36,607 nt of DNA from NCBI GenBank assembly GCA_016875225.1, contig VGRW01000032.1, positions 1-36,607 of the forward strand, in the 5' to 3' direction. Position 1 is the first letter of the stretch, and every line of letters starts with the position of its first letter. Source of the stretch: Deltaproteobacteria bacterium. GTDB taxonomy: Bacteria; Myxococcota_A; UBA9160; SZUA-336. The notes below the pieces were generated by a model. That model ran no database searches and was not told where the DNA came from. It saw only the letters and a list, made by a program, of their open reading frames with translations. Shown here in pieces: positions 15,553-24,763 of this stretch. Both the position numbers and the translations under genes were made by a program.

Positions 15553-17558
15553 CGGATCGGCTGCCCGCCCATCGGCGTCACGCGGCCAAGCTCGCGGCGA
15601 TCGCGCTGATCGCTGCGGTCGGCTCCGCCGTCGGCCTGCCCGAGCTCGGCGCCGACGAGCGATCCGCGCTCGCCTCGCGCTTCCACTTCGCACCGGTCGC
15701 GCTCGAGGAGTGGTCCGAAGGCCCCCACCAGACCCGGCGCAGCGTGAACCCGAGCCTGGAGCGCCACTCCGGCTGGATCTCCGCGGTCGGCGCGGCCGTC
15801 GCGCTCGCGGACATCGATGGCGACGGCCTCGCGAACGACGTGTGTCAGGTCGACCCGCGCACGGACCGAGTCACGATCGCGCCGGTGCCGGGAAGCGGCG
15901 CCCGCTACCCGATCACCGCGCTCTCGGCTGGCTCGCTGCCATACGACGCCGCCACGATGGCGCCGATGGGCTGCGTGCCTGGCGACTTCAACGAGGACGG
16001 CCGAACGGATCTGTTCGTGTACTACTGGGGCCGCACGCCGATCTCGTTCCTGTCCCGCGCCGCCCCCGGCGAGAAGCCGAGCGCCGCGGGCTACGTCCCG
16101 CTCGAGCTCAGCCGCAGCGGCGAGCGCTGGTACACCAACGCCGCCACGTTCGCCGACATCGACGGCGACGGCCACGCGGACCTGCTGATCGGCAACTACT
16201 TCCAGGACGGCGCGCGAATCCTGGACGCAGGCGCGACCGAGCCCGATTCGATGCAGCACTCCATGTCGCGCGCCTACAACGGGGGCAAGAACCGCGTCTT
16301 CCTGTGGTCGGCGAAGGATTCGGGCACGAGTCGCGAGCCGCGCGTGGCGTACCGGGAAGTCGCTGGAGTCTTCGACGAGCTCTCGCTGCACGCGTGGACG
16401 CTCGCGATCGGAGCCGCCGACCTCGACGGCGACCTGCGGCCCGAGCTGTACTTCGCCAACGACTTCGGACCGGATCGCCTGTACCGCAACGCCTCACGCG
16501 CGGGCCGACCGCGCTTCGAGCTGGTAGAAGGCAAGCGCGGGCTCGACACACCGCGCTCTCGCGTTCTCGGACGCGACTCGTTCAAGGGAATGGGCGTGGA
16601 CTTCGCCGACGTGAACGGCGACGGTCGACTCGACTTCTTCATCAGCAACATCGCCGACGACTACGCGCTGCTCGAGAGCCACTTTCTGTTCGTGAGCGAC
16701 GGCGAATGGGGCAGCCCGGGCACGGGCGTCGCGCCCTACTCCGACCAGGGCGATGCGCTCGGCGTCGCGCGCAGCAGCTGGGGCTGGGACACGCGCTTTG
16801 GCGACTTCGACAACGACGGCGTGCCCGAGGCCGTGCAGGCCACAGGCTTCGCGAAGGGTGACACCAACCGCTGGCCCGAGCTGCAGGAGCTCGCGACCGC
16901 GAACGACGAGCTGCTGGCGCTCGCGGGAACCTGGCCGCGCTTCCAGGCGGGCGACGATCTCTCCGGTCACGCTCCGAACCCGTTCTACGCGCGCGCCAGC
17001 GACGGACGCTACTACGACCTGTCGGCGGAGCTCGGCATCGATCAGCCGCAAGTCTCGCGCGGCATCGCCACCGCGGACGTCGACGGCGACGGCGACCTCG
17101 ACTTCGCGGTCGCGAACCAGTGGGAGCCGTCGGTCTTCTATCGCAACGAGCGCTCCGGAGCGGCGAACGCCTTCCTGGGCCTGCACCTCGCCCACCCCGT
17201 GGGCGGCGCGGCGAAAGAGGTCCGCGTGCGCAGCGGACACCCGGACGGCGCGAGCTGGCCCGCGATCGGCGCCGCGGCGACCGTGCGCCGCGCGGACGGG
17301 CGCGTCCTGGTCGGCCAGGTCGACGGCGGAAACGGCCACTCGGGCGTGCGCAGCCCGGAGCTCCACTTCGGGCTCGGCGACGCGGGAGACCGATCGAGCC
17401 GCGTCCTCGTGCGCTACCGCGACCGCTTCGGACGGCCCGCGCAGGTCGAGCTCGATCTCGCTTCGGGCTGGCACACCGTGGTGTTGCCGGACGCGCCGGA
17501 CCCCGACTGGCTGGTCGGCGCGGCCGCGCACGACGAACGCGCGGGAGGCGTGCAGTGA
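15549..17558 (+). CDS. unbV: Enediyne biosynthesis protein UnbV (E4), FG-GAP/ASPIC repeat protein
   Basis: A 669-residue CRTAC1/UnbV family protein. An N-terminal hydrophobic segment (AAKLAAIALIAAVGSAVGL) is a likely signal peptide or anchor, placing the rest in the periplasm. Calcium-loop-like repeats occur through the chain: DIDGDGLAND near residue 88, DFNEDGRTD near 148, DIDGDGHAD near 205, DLDGDLRPE near 295, DVNGDGRLD, DFDNDGVPE and DVDGDGDLD near 510. They form a beta-propeller. The C-terminal ASPIC/UnbV domain contains GAAATVRRADGRVL, GGNGHSG and PELHFGLGD. E4 proteins are always present in enediyne cassettes, but their chemistry is unknown. The gene is coupled at both ends by GTGA overlaps, with DUF1702 before and unbU after. 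Confidence 0.93.
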   Translation: MTDRLPAHRRHAAKLAAIALIAAVGSAVGLPELGADERSALASRFHFAPVALEEWSEGPHQTRRSVNPSLERHSGWISAVGAAVALADIDGDGLANDVCQVDPRTDRVTIAPVPGSGARYPITALSAGSLPYDAATMAPMGCVPGDFNEDGRTDLFVYYWGRTPISFLSRAAPGEKPSAAGYVPLELSRSGERWYTNAATFADIDGDGHADLLIGNYFQDGARILDAGATEPDSMQHSMSRAYNGGKNRVFLWSAKDSGTSREPRVAYREVAGVFDELSLHAWTLAIGAADLDGDLRPELYFANDFGPDRLYRNASRAGRPRFELVEGKRGLDTPRSRVLGRDSFKGMGVDFADVNGDGRLDFFISNIADDYALLESHFLFVSDGEWGSPGTGVAPYSDQGDALGVARSSWGWDTRFGDFDNDGVPEAVQATGFAKGDTNRWPELQELATANDELLALAGTWPRFQAGDDLSGHAPNPFYARASDGRYYDLSAELGIDQPQVSRGIATADVDGDGDLDFAVANQWEPSVFYRNERSGAANAFLGLHLAHPVGGAAKEVRVRSGHPDGASWPAIGAAATVRRADGRVLVGQVDGGNGHSGVRSPELHFGLGDAGDRSSRVLVRYRDRFGRPAQVELDLASGWHTVVLPDAPDPDWLVGAAAHDERAGGVQ

Positions 17559-18526
17559 CCTCGGCCGTCTCGGACGTCGGCGGCTTCCGTCCGACCGCGC
17601 CGCCCGGGCCGTCGGCACCGACACCGATCGGGGTCGGCGCGATCGACTGGGGCCAGCAGGCGCGGCTCGGGGGTCTGCGGCGCTTCGCCTTCGCGATCAC
17701 GCTGCTGAACGTCGTCGGCCACGTCTTCCTCGGCTTCGAGACCTCCTGGGCGCACCCGCTGGCGGCGCTGGCGACCGGCTACACCGTCGAGCTCCTGCTC
17801 GAGACGATCGACGCGCGCGCGCGGAGAACCAAGCCCCGCTATCTCACCGGCTCCTTCGGCGGCTTCGTCGACTTCCTGCTCTCCGCGCACATCTCGTCGC
17901 TCGCGGTGTCGATGCTGCTCTACCCCAACGAACACCTGATGCCGGTGGTCTTCGCCACGACGCTCGCGATCGGCTCGAAGCTGGCGTTCCGCGTCGAGAT
18001 CGACGGGCGCACGCGCCACTTCATGAACCCCTCGAACCTGGGGATCGCGACCACGCTCTTCCTGTTCCCATGGGTCGGCATCGCGCCGCCGTACCAGTTC
18101 ACCGAGAACATCGCGGGGCCGTGGGACTGGGCGTTCCCGCTTCTCGTCGTCACGACCGGAAGCTTCATCAACGCGCGCTTCACGCGCCGGCTGCCGCTGC
18201 TGCTCGCCTGGCTCGGCGGCTTCGCCGCGCAGGCGTGGCTGCGGCACTGGCTGCTGGGCGCCGCGCTCGTTCCCGCGCTCGGGCCGATGACCGGCCTCGC
18301 ATTCCTCCTCTTCACCTTCTACATGGTCACCGACCCGCCGACGACGCCGACCTCGAAGCGCAACCAGATCCTGTTCGGGCTCGGCGTGGCCGCGACTTAC
18401 GGGCTGCTGATGGCCTGGCACGTGGTGTTCGGGCTGTTCTTCTCGCTCGTGATCGTCTGCGGGATTCGCGGCGGCTGGCACGTGGCCGCATCTCTCCTGG
18501 GCAGAGCCGGTCCGCGGTCGGTCTGA
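17555..18526 (+). CDS. unbU: Enediyne biosynthesis membrane protein UnbU (E5)
   Basis: A 323-residue integral membrane protein with about seven to eight hydrophobic helices after a 35-residue polar N-terminus. Family blocks are TKPRYLTGSFGGFVDFLLSAHISSLAVSMLLYPNE, HFMNPSNLGIATTLFLFPWVG, FINARFTRRLPLL, and FTFYMVTDPPTTPTSKRNQILFG. The MNPSN and TDPPTTP motifs recall the RnfD/NqrB flavin-carrying subunits of ion-pumping oxidoreductases, which is how UnbU proteins are often annotated; any redox role is inferred. The start is GTG at 17555, overlapping the unbV stop, with GGGAGG seven bases upstream. It ends three bases before the PKS start. A redox partner for acetylenation of the polyene is an attractive but unproven role. 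Confidence 0.9.
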   Translation: MTSAVSDVGGFRPTAPPGPSAPTPIGVGAIDWGQQARLGGLRRFAFAITLLNVVGHVFLGFETSWAHPLAALATGYTVELLLETIDARARRTKPRYLTGSFGGFVDFLLSAHISSLAVSMLLYPNEHLMPVVFATTLAIGSKLAFRVEIDGRTRHFMNPSNLGIATTLFLFPWVGIAPPYQFTENIAGPWDWAFPLLVVTTGSFINARFTRRLPLLLAWLGGFAAQAWLRHWLLGAALVPALGPMTGLAFLLFTFYMVTDPPTTPTSKRNQILFGLGVAATYGLLMAWHVVFGLFFSLVIVCGIRGGWHVAASLLGRAGPRSV

Positions 18527-18529
18527 GAC

Positions 18530-21500
18530 GTGCGCACGCCCGTCGCGATCGTGGGCTTGGCGTGCCACTACCCCGACGCGAGCTCGGCGGACGAGCTCTT
18601 CGACAACGTCGCTGCGGGGCGGCGCGCGTTCCGGCGGATTCCCGAGGAGAGGCTCTCGCTCGCGGATTACGGATCGATCGACGCGGGCGACGTCGACCGC
18701 ACCTACGTCACGCAGGCCGCGACGATCGAAGGCTACGAGTTCGACCGGCTGCGCTTCAGGATCGTCCGCAGCACCTACCGCTCGGCGGATCTCACCCACT
18801 GGCTCGCGCTGGACGTGGCCGAGCGGGCGCTGCGCGACGCGGGCTTTCCCGACGGCGACGGTCTCCCGCGCGAGCGGACCGGCGTGGTGCTCGGCAACAC
18901 CCTGACGGGCGAGTTCTCTCGCGCGCAGGCGCTTCGGCTGCGCTGGCCCTACGTGGAGCGCGTGCTCGGCGCGGCCCTCGCCGATCTGATTCCCGAAGCG
19001 CCCGCGCGCAAGCAGCGGATCGCCGAGATCGAGTCGCGCTACAAGGCGCCCTTCGAGCCCTTCGGAGACGAGAGTCTCGCCGGCGGGCTCGCCAACACGA
19101 TCGCAGGTCGGATCTGCAATTTCTTCGACCTGAAGGGGGGCGGCTTCACCGTCGACGGCGCCTGCTCGCCGTCGCGAACGCGTGCGCATCGCTCGAGGCG
19201 CGCGATCTCGACGTGGCGATCGCGGGCGGCGTCGACCTGAGCCTCGATCCATTCGAGCTGGTCGGCTTCGCCCGCGCCGGCGCGCTCGCGCGCGACGAGA
19301 TGCGGGTCTACGACCGCCGCCCGCAGGGATTCTGGCCCGGCGAGGGCTGCGGGCTGCTGGTGCTGATGCGCGAGCCGGACGCGGTGGAGCGTGGTCTGCG
19401 CGTCTACGCGCGGATTCGCGGCTGGGGAATCTCTTCCGACGGCGCCGGCGGGATCTCGCGTCCGGAGCTTCCGGGTCAGCTCCTCGCGCTTCGCCGCGCC
19501 TACGCGAGCGCGGGCTTCGGTCCGGAGACGGTCGCCTGCTTCGAGGGCCACGGCACCGGCACCGAGGTCGGCGACGCGACGGAGCTCGCGGCGCTCACGC
19601 AGCTTCTGCGCGAGCACGGCGCCAGCGGCGACCAGCCTGCGGCGATCGGCTCGATCAAGGCGAACATCGGCCACACCAAGGCCGCGTCGGGCGCGGCCGG
19701 CCTGATCAAGGCGACGCTCGCGCTGCAGCGCCAGCTCCTGCCGCCGATGCCCGGCTTCGGAACGCCGCACGAGCTGGTCGACGATGGCGCGCCTCTGCGC
19801 GTGCCGTCGGAGCTCGCGCCCTGGCCGCAGGATCGGCCGCTGCGAGCCGGCGTGAGCTCGATGGGCTTCGGCGGAATCAACACCCACGTCGTGCTCGACT
19901 CGCCGGCGAGCCGCAGGCGCGACGGGCTGTCGCGAAGCGAGCGAACGCTCGCGCGAACGCCGCAGGACACCGAGCTGTGTCTGATCGCGGCGGAGTCGCT
20001 CGCGGCGCTGCGCGCCCGCGTGCAGGCGCTGCTGCCGCTCGCGCGCCGCATATCGTTTGCGGAGCTCGGCGATCTCGCCGCGCGTCTGGCGGCCGAGGTC
20101 GCGGCCGGAGCGGAGATCGCTCCGGTGCGCGCCGCGCTCGTCGCCGCGCGCCCCGAAGAGCTGCATGCCCGCCTCGAGCTCCTGCTCGCGCGGATCGACG
20201 CCGTGCCGTCGGACTCGGACGTGCGATCGATCGAGCCGGAGCGCGGCGTGTTCCTCGGCGTCGGCGTCTTCGAGCCGAGGATCGGCTTGTTGTTTCCCGG
20301 GCAGGGCGCGCCGGTGTACCCGGGTCTGGGGGCGCTAGGCGCCTTTCTCGACGGAGATCCGCTGGCCGCGCTGCACGCTTCCGCGATCGCTCCTGCGCAC
20401 GAGGCCGGCTTCGCCGCGCGCGGCGAGATCGTCGACACCGCGCTCGCGCAGCCCGCGATCGTCGCGTCGAGCCTGGCGAGCGCGCTGCTTCTCGAGCGGC
20501 TCGGCGTCGAGGCCGACGTCGCGGTGGGCCACAGCCTGGGCGAAATCGCGGCGCTCGCGTGGAGCGGAGCACTCTCGCCGGGCGCGGCCGTGGAGCTCGC
20601 GAGTGTGCGCGGGCGGATCATGGCGCAGCTCGGCCGCGAAGACGGCGCGATGGCGAGCCTGGCCGTCGGCGAGGACGAGGCGCGGCGGCTGATCGCGTCG
20701 GAGCCTTGCGTGATCGCGGCCGCGAACGGACCGGCGCGGACGGTGATCGCGGGCGACGAAGATGCGGTGCAGCGCGTGCTCGAGATCGCGGCCGCTCGGC
20801 GCATCGGAGGGACCCGACTCGCGGTCTCGCACGCGTTCCACTCGCCCCACGTGGCGGCTTGTGCGCCGGCCCTGGCGAAGAAGCTCGCCGCGCTGCCGCT
20901 CGACGCCCCGCAGCGGCGGATCGTCTCGACGCGCACCGGCGTCGCGATCGAGCCCGACACGGATCTGCGTCAGCACCTGGTGCTTCAGCTGACCGAGCCG
21001 GTGCGGTTCGATCGCGCCGTCACGCGCGCGGGCGAAGGGCTCGATCTGTGGATCGAATCTGGCCCGGGGCGGATGCTCGGCTCGCTCGCGAGCGAGATCG
21101 GCGTCGTGCCCGTGATCAGCGTCGACTGCGGCGGCCCGGCGTTTCGCGGCCTGCTCGGCGCACTCGCTGCGGCGTTTGCGCTCGGCGCCCGGATCGACGC
21201 TTCGAGGCTCTTCGCCCATCGCCTCACCAAGCCCTTCGATCCGGCGCGCGAGCTCCGCTTCTTCGCGAACCCCTGCTCCGCCGAGCGCGACTCGCCCGCA
21301 GCGGTCGACCCGCGGCCGGCCCCCGGCGGCCCCTCCCCCGCCGAACCCGTCGCGGGGATCAGCGCGCTCGACGTGCTCCGCGATCTGGTCGCCGCGCGCT
21401 GCGAGCTTCCGGTCGCCGCGATCGGCCGCGACGACCGGTTCCTCAGCGACCTGCACCTGTCCTCGATCGCGGTGAGCGAGCTCGCCGCACGGGCCGCTCG

Positions 21501-24342
21501 CGCGCTCTCGCGCCCGCCGCTCGTCGCGCCGAACGAGTTCGCCGACGCGACGCTCGCGGAGCTCGCGGCGGCGATCGAGTCCGAAGCGCGCGTGCTCGCG
21601 TCGGACTCGCTCGTCGCAGGCGTGGACGCCTGGGTGCGCGCCTTCGAGGTCGTCACCGTTCCGCGCCCCAGGGCGCGCGACGCCGCGCTCGGCGCGCGGC
21701 GCGCCGGTCCGTGGCGCTGGCCAAGCTTCCTCGAGCCCGACGACGTGTTCGGACGCGAGCTCGCGGCGGCGCTCGAGAACGACGCGGGATGCGACGGCGT
21801 GCTGGTCCATTTTCCCGCGAGGCGAGCGATCGCGGAGTGGCTGCCGCGACTGCTCGAGGCCGCGCGCGCCGCGCTCGAACGACTGGACGCTCGGCACTTC
21901 GTGCTGGTCCACCACGGCGATGCATCGGCAGCGCTCGCTCGCACGCTCCACCAGGAGGCGCACTCGCTCGCAAGCCGTGTGATCGAGGTTCCCGAGGCCA
22001 CGCCGCAAGACGCGGTTCGCTGGGTGCTGGCCGAGGTCCGCGCCGCCTCCGGGTACGCCGAGATGCGCTTCGACACGGGCGGAGGTCGCTTCGAGCGGCG
22101 CCTGCGGCCGCTCGCGCTCGATGCCGGCGCCGCCGCCGCGCTTCCACTCGGCCCGCAGGACGTCCTGCTCGTGAGCGGCGGCGGCAAGGGCATCGGTGCC
22201 GAATGCGCGCTCGCGCTCGCGCGCGAGAGCGGCTGCGCGCTCGGGCTGATCGGGCGATCGACACCGGACAGTGACGCCTCGCTTCGCGAGAACCTCTCAC
22301 GAATCGAGGCCGCCGGCATCCGCGTCGCGTATGCGCCGGCCGACGTCTGCGATCCGACCGCGGTCGGCGCCGCCGTGAGCGAGATCGAGGCGCGAGTCGG
22401 GCGCGTGAGCGGGCTGCTCCACGCCGCCGGGCTGAACCGACCCGAGGGGCTCGCGACGCTCGAGCTCGACGAGTTCGAGCAGACGCTGGCCCCGAAGCTT
22501 CTCGGGCTCGAGAACCTGCTCGCACGGCTGGACCCGACCCGGCTGCGCTGCCTGGTCGGCTTCGGCTCGATCATCGCGGAGCTCGGGCTGCCGGGCGAGG
22601 CGCACTACGCGCTCGCGAACGAGCTGCTGACCCGCCGCATCGAGGCGTTCGCCGCCGAGCACCCGCGGACGCGCTGCCTGGCGCTCGCGTGGTCGATCTG
22701 GTCCGGGGTGGGAATGGGCGAGCGGCTCGGGCGGGTCGAGAGTCTGGCCGCGAAGAACATCTCGGCGATCACGCCCGATTCGGGAATCGCCTGGCTCGAG
22801 CGGCTCTTGCGCTGCCGCGAGACGCCGGTGCGCGTCGTCGTCTCGGGACGTTTCGGACACCCGCCCACGCTCGCTCCCGTCGAGCAGGAGCTCCCCGTCG
22901 CGCGCTTCCTCGAGCGCATCCGCGAGCACACCCCGCGCGTCGAGCTCGTCTCGGATGTGGAGCTCTCGCTCGAATCGGATCCGTACCTCGCCGATCACGT
23001 CTACCGCGGAGAGCCGATCCTTCCCGGCGTGCTGGGCCTCGAGGCCTTCGCGCAGGTCGCACTCGCGCTCGCCAGCGACGAGTGCCTGCCGAGCTTCGAG
23101 AACGTCCGCTTCGAGCACCCGGTCGTGCTTCCGACCGAGCGCAAGCGGACGCTTCGCATCGCCGCGCTCGCGTCGGAGTCCTCGGAGGACGGCGCGATCC
23201 GACTCGCGCTGCGGACGGACGCAAGCGGCTTCCAGCTCGATCACATGTCGGCCGAGGTGCGACTGGCGGGCCGAGCGGAGCCGGACCGCGCGGGACTCGT
23301 GCCTGCGCCTGCGCCAGGCGTACCGGCCGCGCTCGAGGACGCCGCGTCGCTCTACGGCGAGCTGTTCTTCCACCGCGGCCGCTTCGCGCGCGTGCTGCGC
23401 TACCACGAGCTGCACTTCGACGGCTGCCTGGCGGACATCGCCTGCCGAGAGGAGCCGTTCTTCGGAGCATTCCAGCCGGCTCGGCTCTGCCTGGGCGATG
23501 CGGGCGCGCGCGACGCTGCGATCCACGCGATCCAGGCCTGTGTACCCGACCGGGACCTGCTGCCGGTCGCGGTGCGTCGCATCAGCGCCGGTCGGCTGGG
23601 CGGCCACACATCGCTTCGTCTGCGCGCGATCGAGCGCAGCCGGGGCGCAGGCCGCTACGAGTACGACCTCGACATCGCCGCTCCGGATGGCGCGATCCTG
23701 GAGCGCTGGGAGGGGCTGGTGCTGCAAGAGGTCTCCGGCGCCGCACGACGCGCGACCTGGCCCGCGCCGCTCCTCGCACCACGGCTCGAGGAGCTCGCCG
23801 CGGCCCTCTGGCCGGGATCGCGCCTGCGCGCCGCGTTCCTGCCCGACGCGAGCACGGACGCGAGCGCACGAGCGCTGGCTGCCGCTCGCGGCGCGCCCGC
23901 GCAGCTGCGCCGCCGGCCCGACGGGAGACCGGAGCTCGACGGCGCGGGCGCGGTCAGCGCGAGTCACTCGGCGGGTCACACGCTCGCGGTCTGCGCGGAG
24001 CTCGATCCGGCTTGCGACGTCGAGGTCGTCGTTTCGCGTCGAGAGGAGATCTGGCGCGACATGCTGGGCGCGAATCGCTTCGACGCCGCGCAGCAGCTCG
24101 CGAGCGCGACCGGTGAGTCGTTCGACGCCAGCGCCACCCGCGTCTGGGGAGCGCTCGAGTGCGCGCGCAAGCTCGGGCTCGAACGCGAGACGCCGATCGC
24201 GTTCGCCGGCCCGCTCGACGGCGCCGCGCTGCGCTTGCGTGTCGGGCGCCTCGCCGCGCTCTCCCTCTCGGCCCGCTTGGCGGGCGTGGACCGGCCGCTG
24301 GTCGCGACGCTTCTGCTGCGGAGCGGCGATGCGGGCGTTTGA
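18530..24342 (+). CDS. pksE: Iterative type I enediyne polyketide synthase (PKSE), frameshifted in the KS domain
   Basis: About 1,940 residues when repaired. The domain order KS-AT-ACP-KR-DH-PPTase is diagnostic of enediyne PKSs, which build a polyene from malonyl units on one module. KS (18530 to about 19905): PVAIVGLACHYPDASS, the Cys codon at 19163, HGTGT at 19549 and GHTKAA at 19669. AT (about 20280-21150): GHSLGE at 20527 and FHSPH. ACP (about 21361-21600): LHLSS at 21451, where the attachment Ser at 21463 follows Ser in place of the usual Asp. KR (about 22160-22850): SGGGKGIG and HYALANE. DH: DHVYRGEPILP, His at 22996. C-terminal phosphopantetheinyl transferase: SASHSAGHTLAV, CDVEV and ECARKLG, so self-activation is expected. 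The start frame stops at 19240; the remaining reading continues in the next frame from 19162. GTG at 18530 is the start. Confidence 0.92.
19161..19176 (+). other. Frameshift in pksE at the KS active-site cysteine (probable 13-nt deletion)
   Basis: Upstream frame: GACS, with Cys TGC at 19163 and Ser TCG at 19166. Downstream frame: LLAVANACA, with Leu CTG beginning at 19162. Both readings use the same TGCTCG at 19163-19168. Ketosynthases of this family read GACSSSLLAV, which would need two copies of TGCTCG spaced 13 bases apart. Loss of one copy plus the intervening bases gives exactly what is seen and shifts the frame by one. It could be a real mutation or an assembly or sequencing collapse. 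Confidence 0.85.
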
Positions 24343-24754
24343 GCACCGCCACGTGGTCGGCTTCGAGGAGACCAACCTGGTCGGCAACGTGTACTACGCC
24401 AACCACGTTCGCTGGCAGGGGCGTGTACGGGAGCTGTTCCTGCGCGAACATGCCCCCGAGATCCTCGATCTCATCCAGGATGGCCTGGCGCTCGTCACTC
24501 TCCGCGTGAGCTGCGAGTACTACCTGGAGCTCGCGGCCTTCGACGAGATCGTGATCCGCATGCGGCTGGCGAGCCTCTCGCCCCACCGCATGAGCCTGGT
24601 CTTCGAGTACCTCCGCGCCTCCGACTCCGGAGATGAGCTGGCTGCGCGCGGAGAGCAGGATCTGGCCTGCATGCGGCGGCGCGACGGAAGGGTCGAGCCG
24701 GAGCCCTGGCCCGAGTCACTGCGCGAGGCGCTCCGGCCCTTCACGGGGCCGTGA
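24329..24754 (+). CDS. Enediyne hotdog-fold thioesterase (E10/TEBC family)
   Basis: A 141-residue 4HBT/YbgC-fold thioesterase. The N-terminal EETNLVGNVYYANHVRWQGRVRELFLREHAP is the family signature of E10 enzymes such as CalE7, DynE7 and SgcE10, which release the nascent polyene from PKSE. They lack the usual acidic catalytic residue and rely on Asn and Arg, both of which are present here (ETN, QGR). VTLRVSCEYYLELAAFDEIVIRMRL supplies the central strands. The ATG at 24329 overlaps the end of pksE by 14 bases, so production is coupled to the synthase. With PKSE alone, such enzymes give a linear heptaene and related ketones; in full pathways they feed the enediyne core. Confidence 0.92.
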   Translation: MRAFEHRHVVGFEETNLVGNVYYANHVRWQGRVRELFLREHAPEILDLIQDGLALVTLRVSCEYYLELAAFDEIVIRMRLASLSPHRMSLVFEYLRASDSGDELAARGEQDLACMRRRDGRVEPEPWPESLREALRPFTGP

Positions 24755-24763
24755 TCCGAACCG

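Noticed and set aside
16753-18529. 5' extension of the long PKS frame across unbV and unbU
   Set aside because: This part translates to Arg/Ser/Thr-rich sequence without motifs, while unbV and unbU read cleanly in the other frames with coupled overlaps. The PKS starts at 18530.
18530-19240. A stand-alone 236-residue short ketosynthase gene
   Set aside because: The last 24 residues after GACS are out-of-frame sequence, and the KS continues perfectly in the next frame, so it is the broken 5' part of pksE and not a separate gene.
20335-22008. Long minus-strand open frame (557 codons) inside pksE
   Set aside because: It is an Arg/Ala/Glu-rich shadow created by GC-rich codons; the plus strand carries clear AT, ACP and KR motifs over the same bases.
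18530-24342. PUFA synthase or aryl polyene synthase
   Set aside because: A single ACP, integrated AT and C-terminal PPTase in this order, plus flanking UnbV, UnbU and E10 genes, fit the enediyne PKS and not tandem-ACP PUFA synthases or discrete aryl polyene enzymes.
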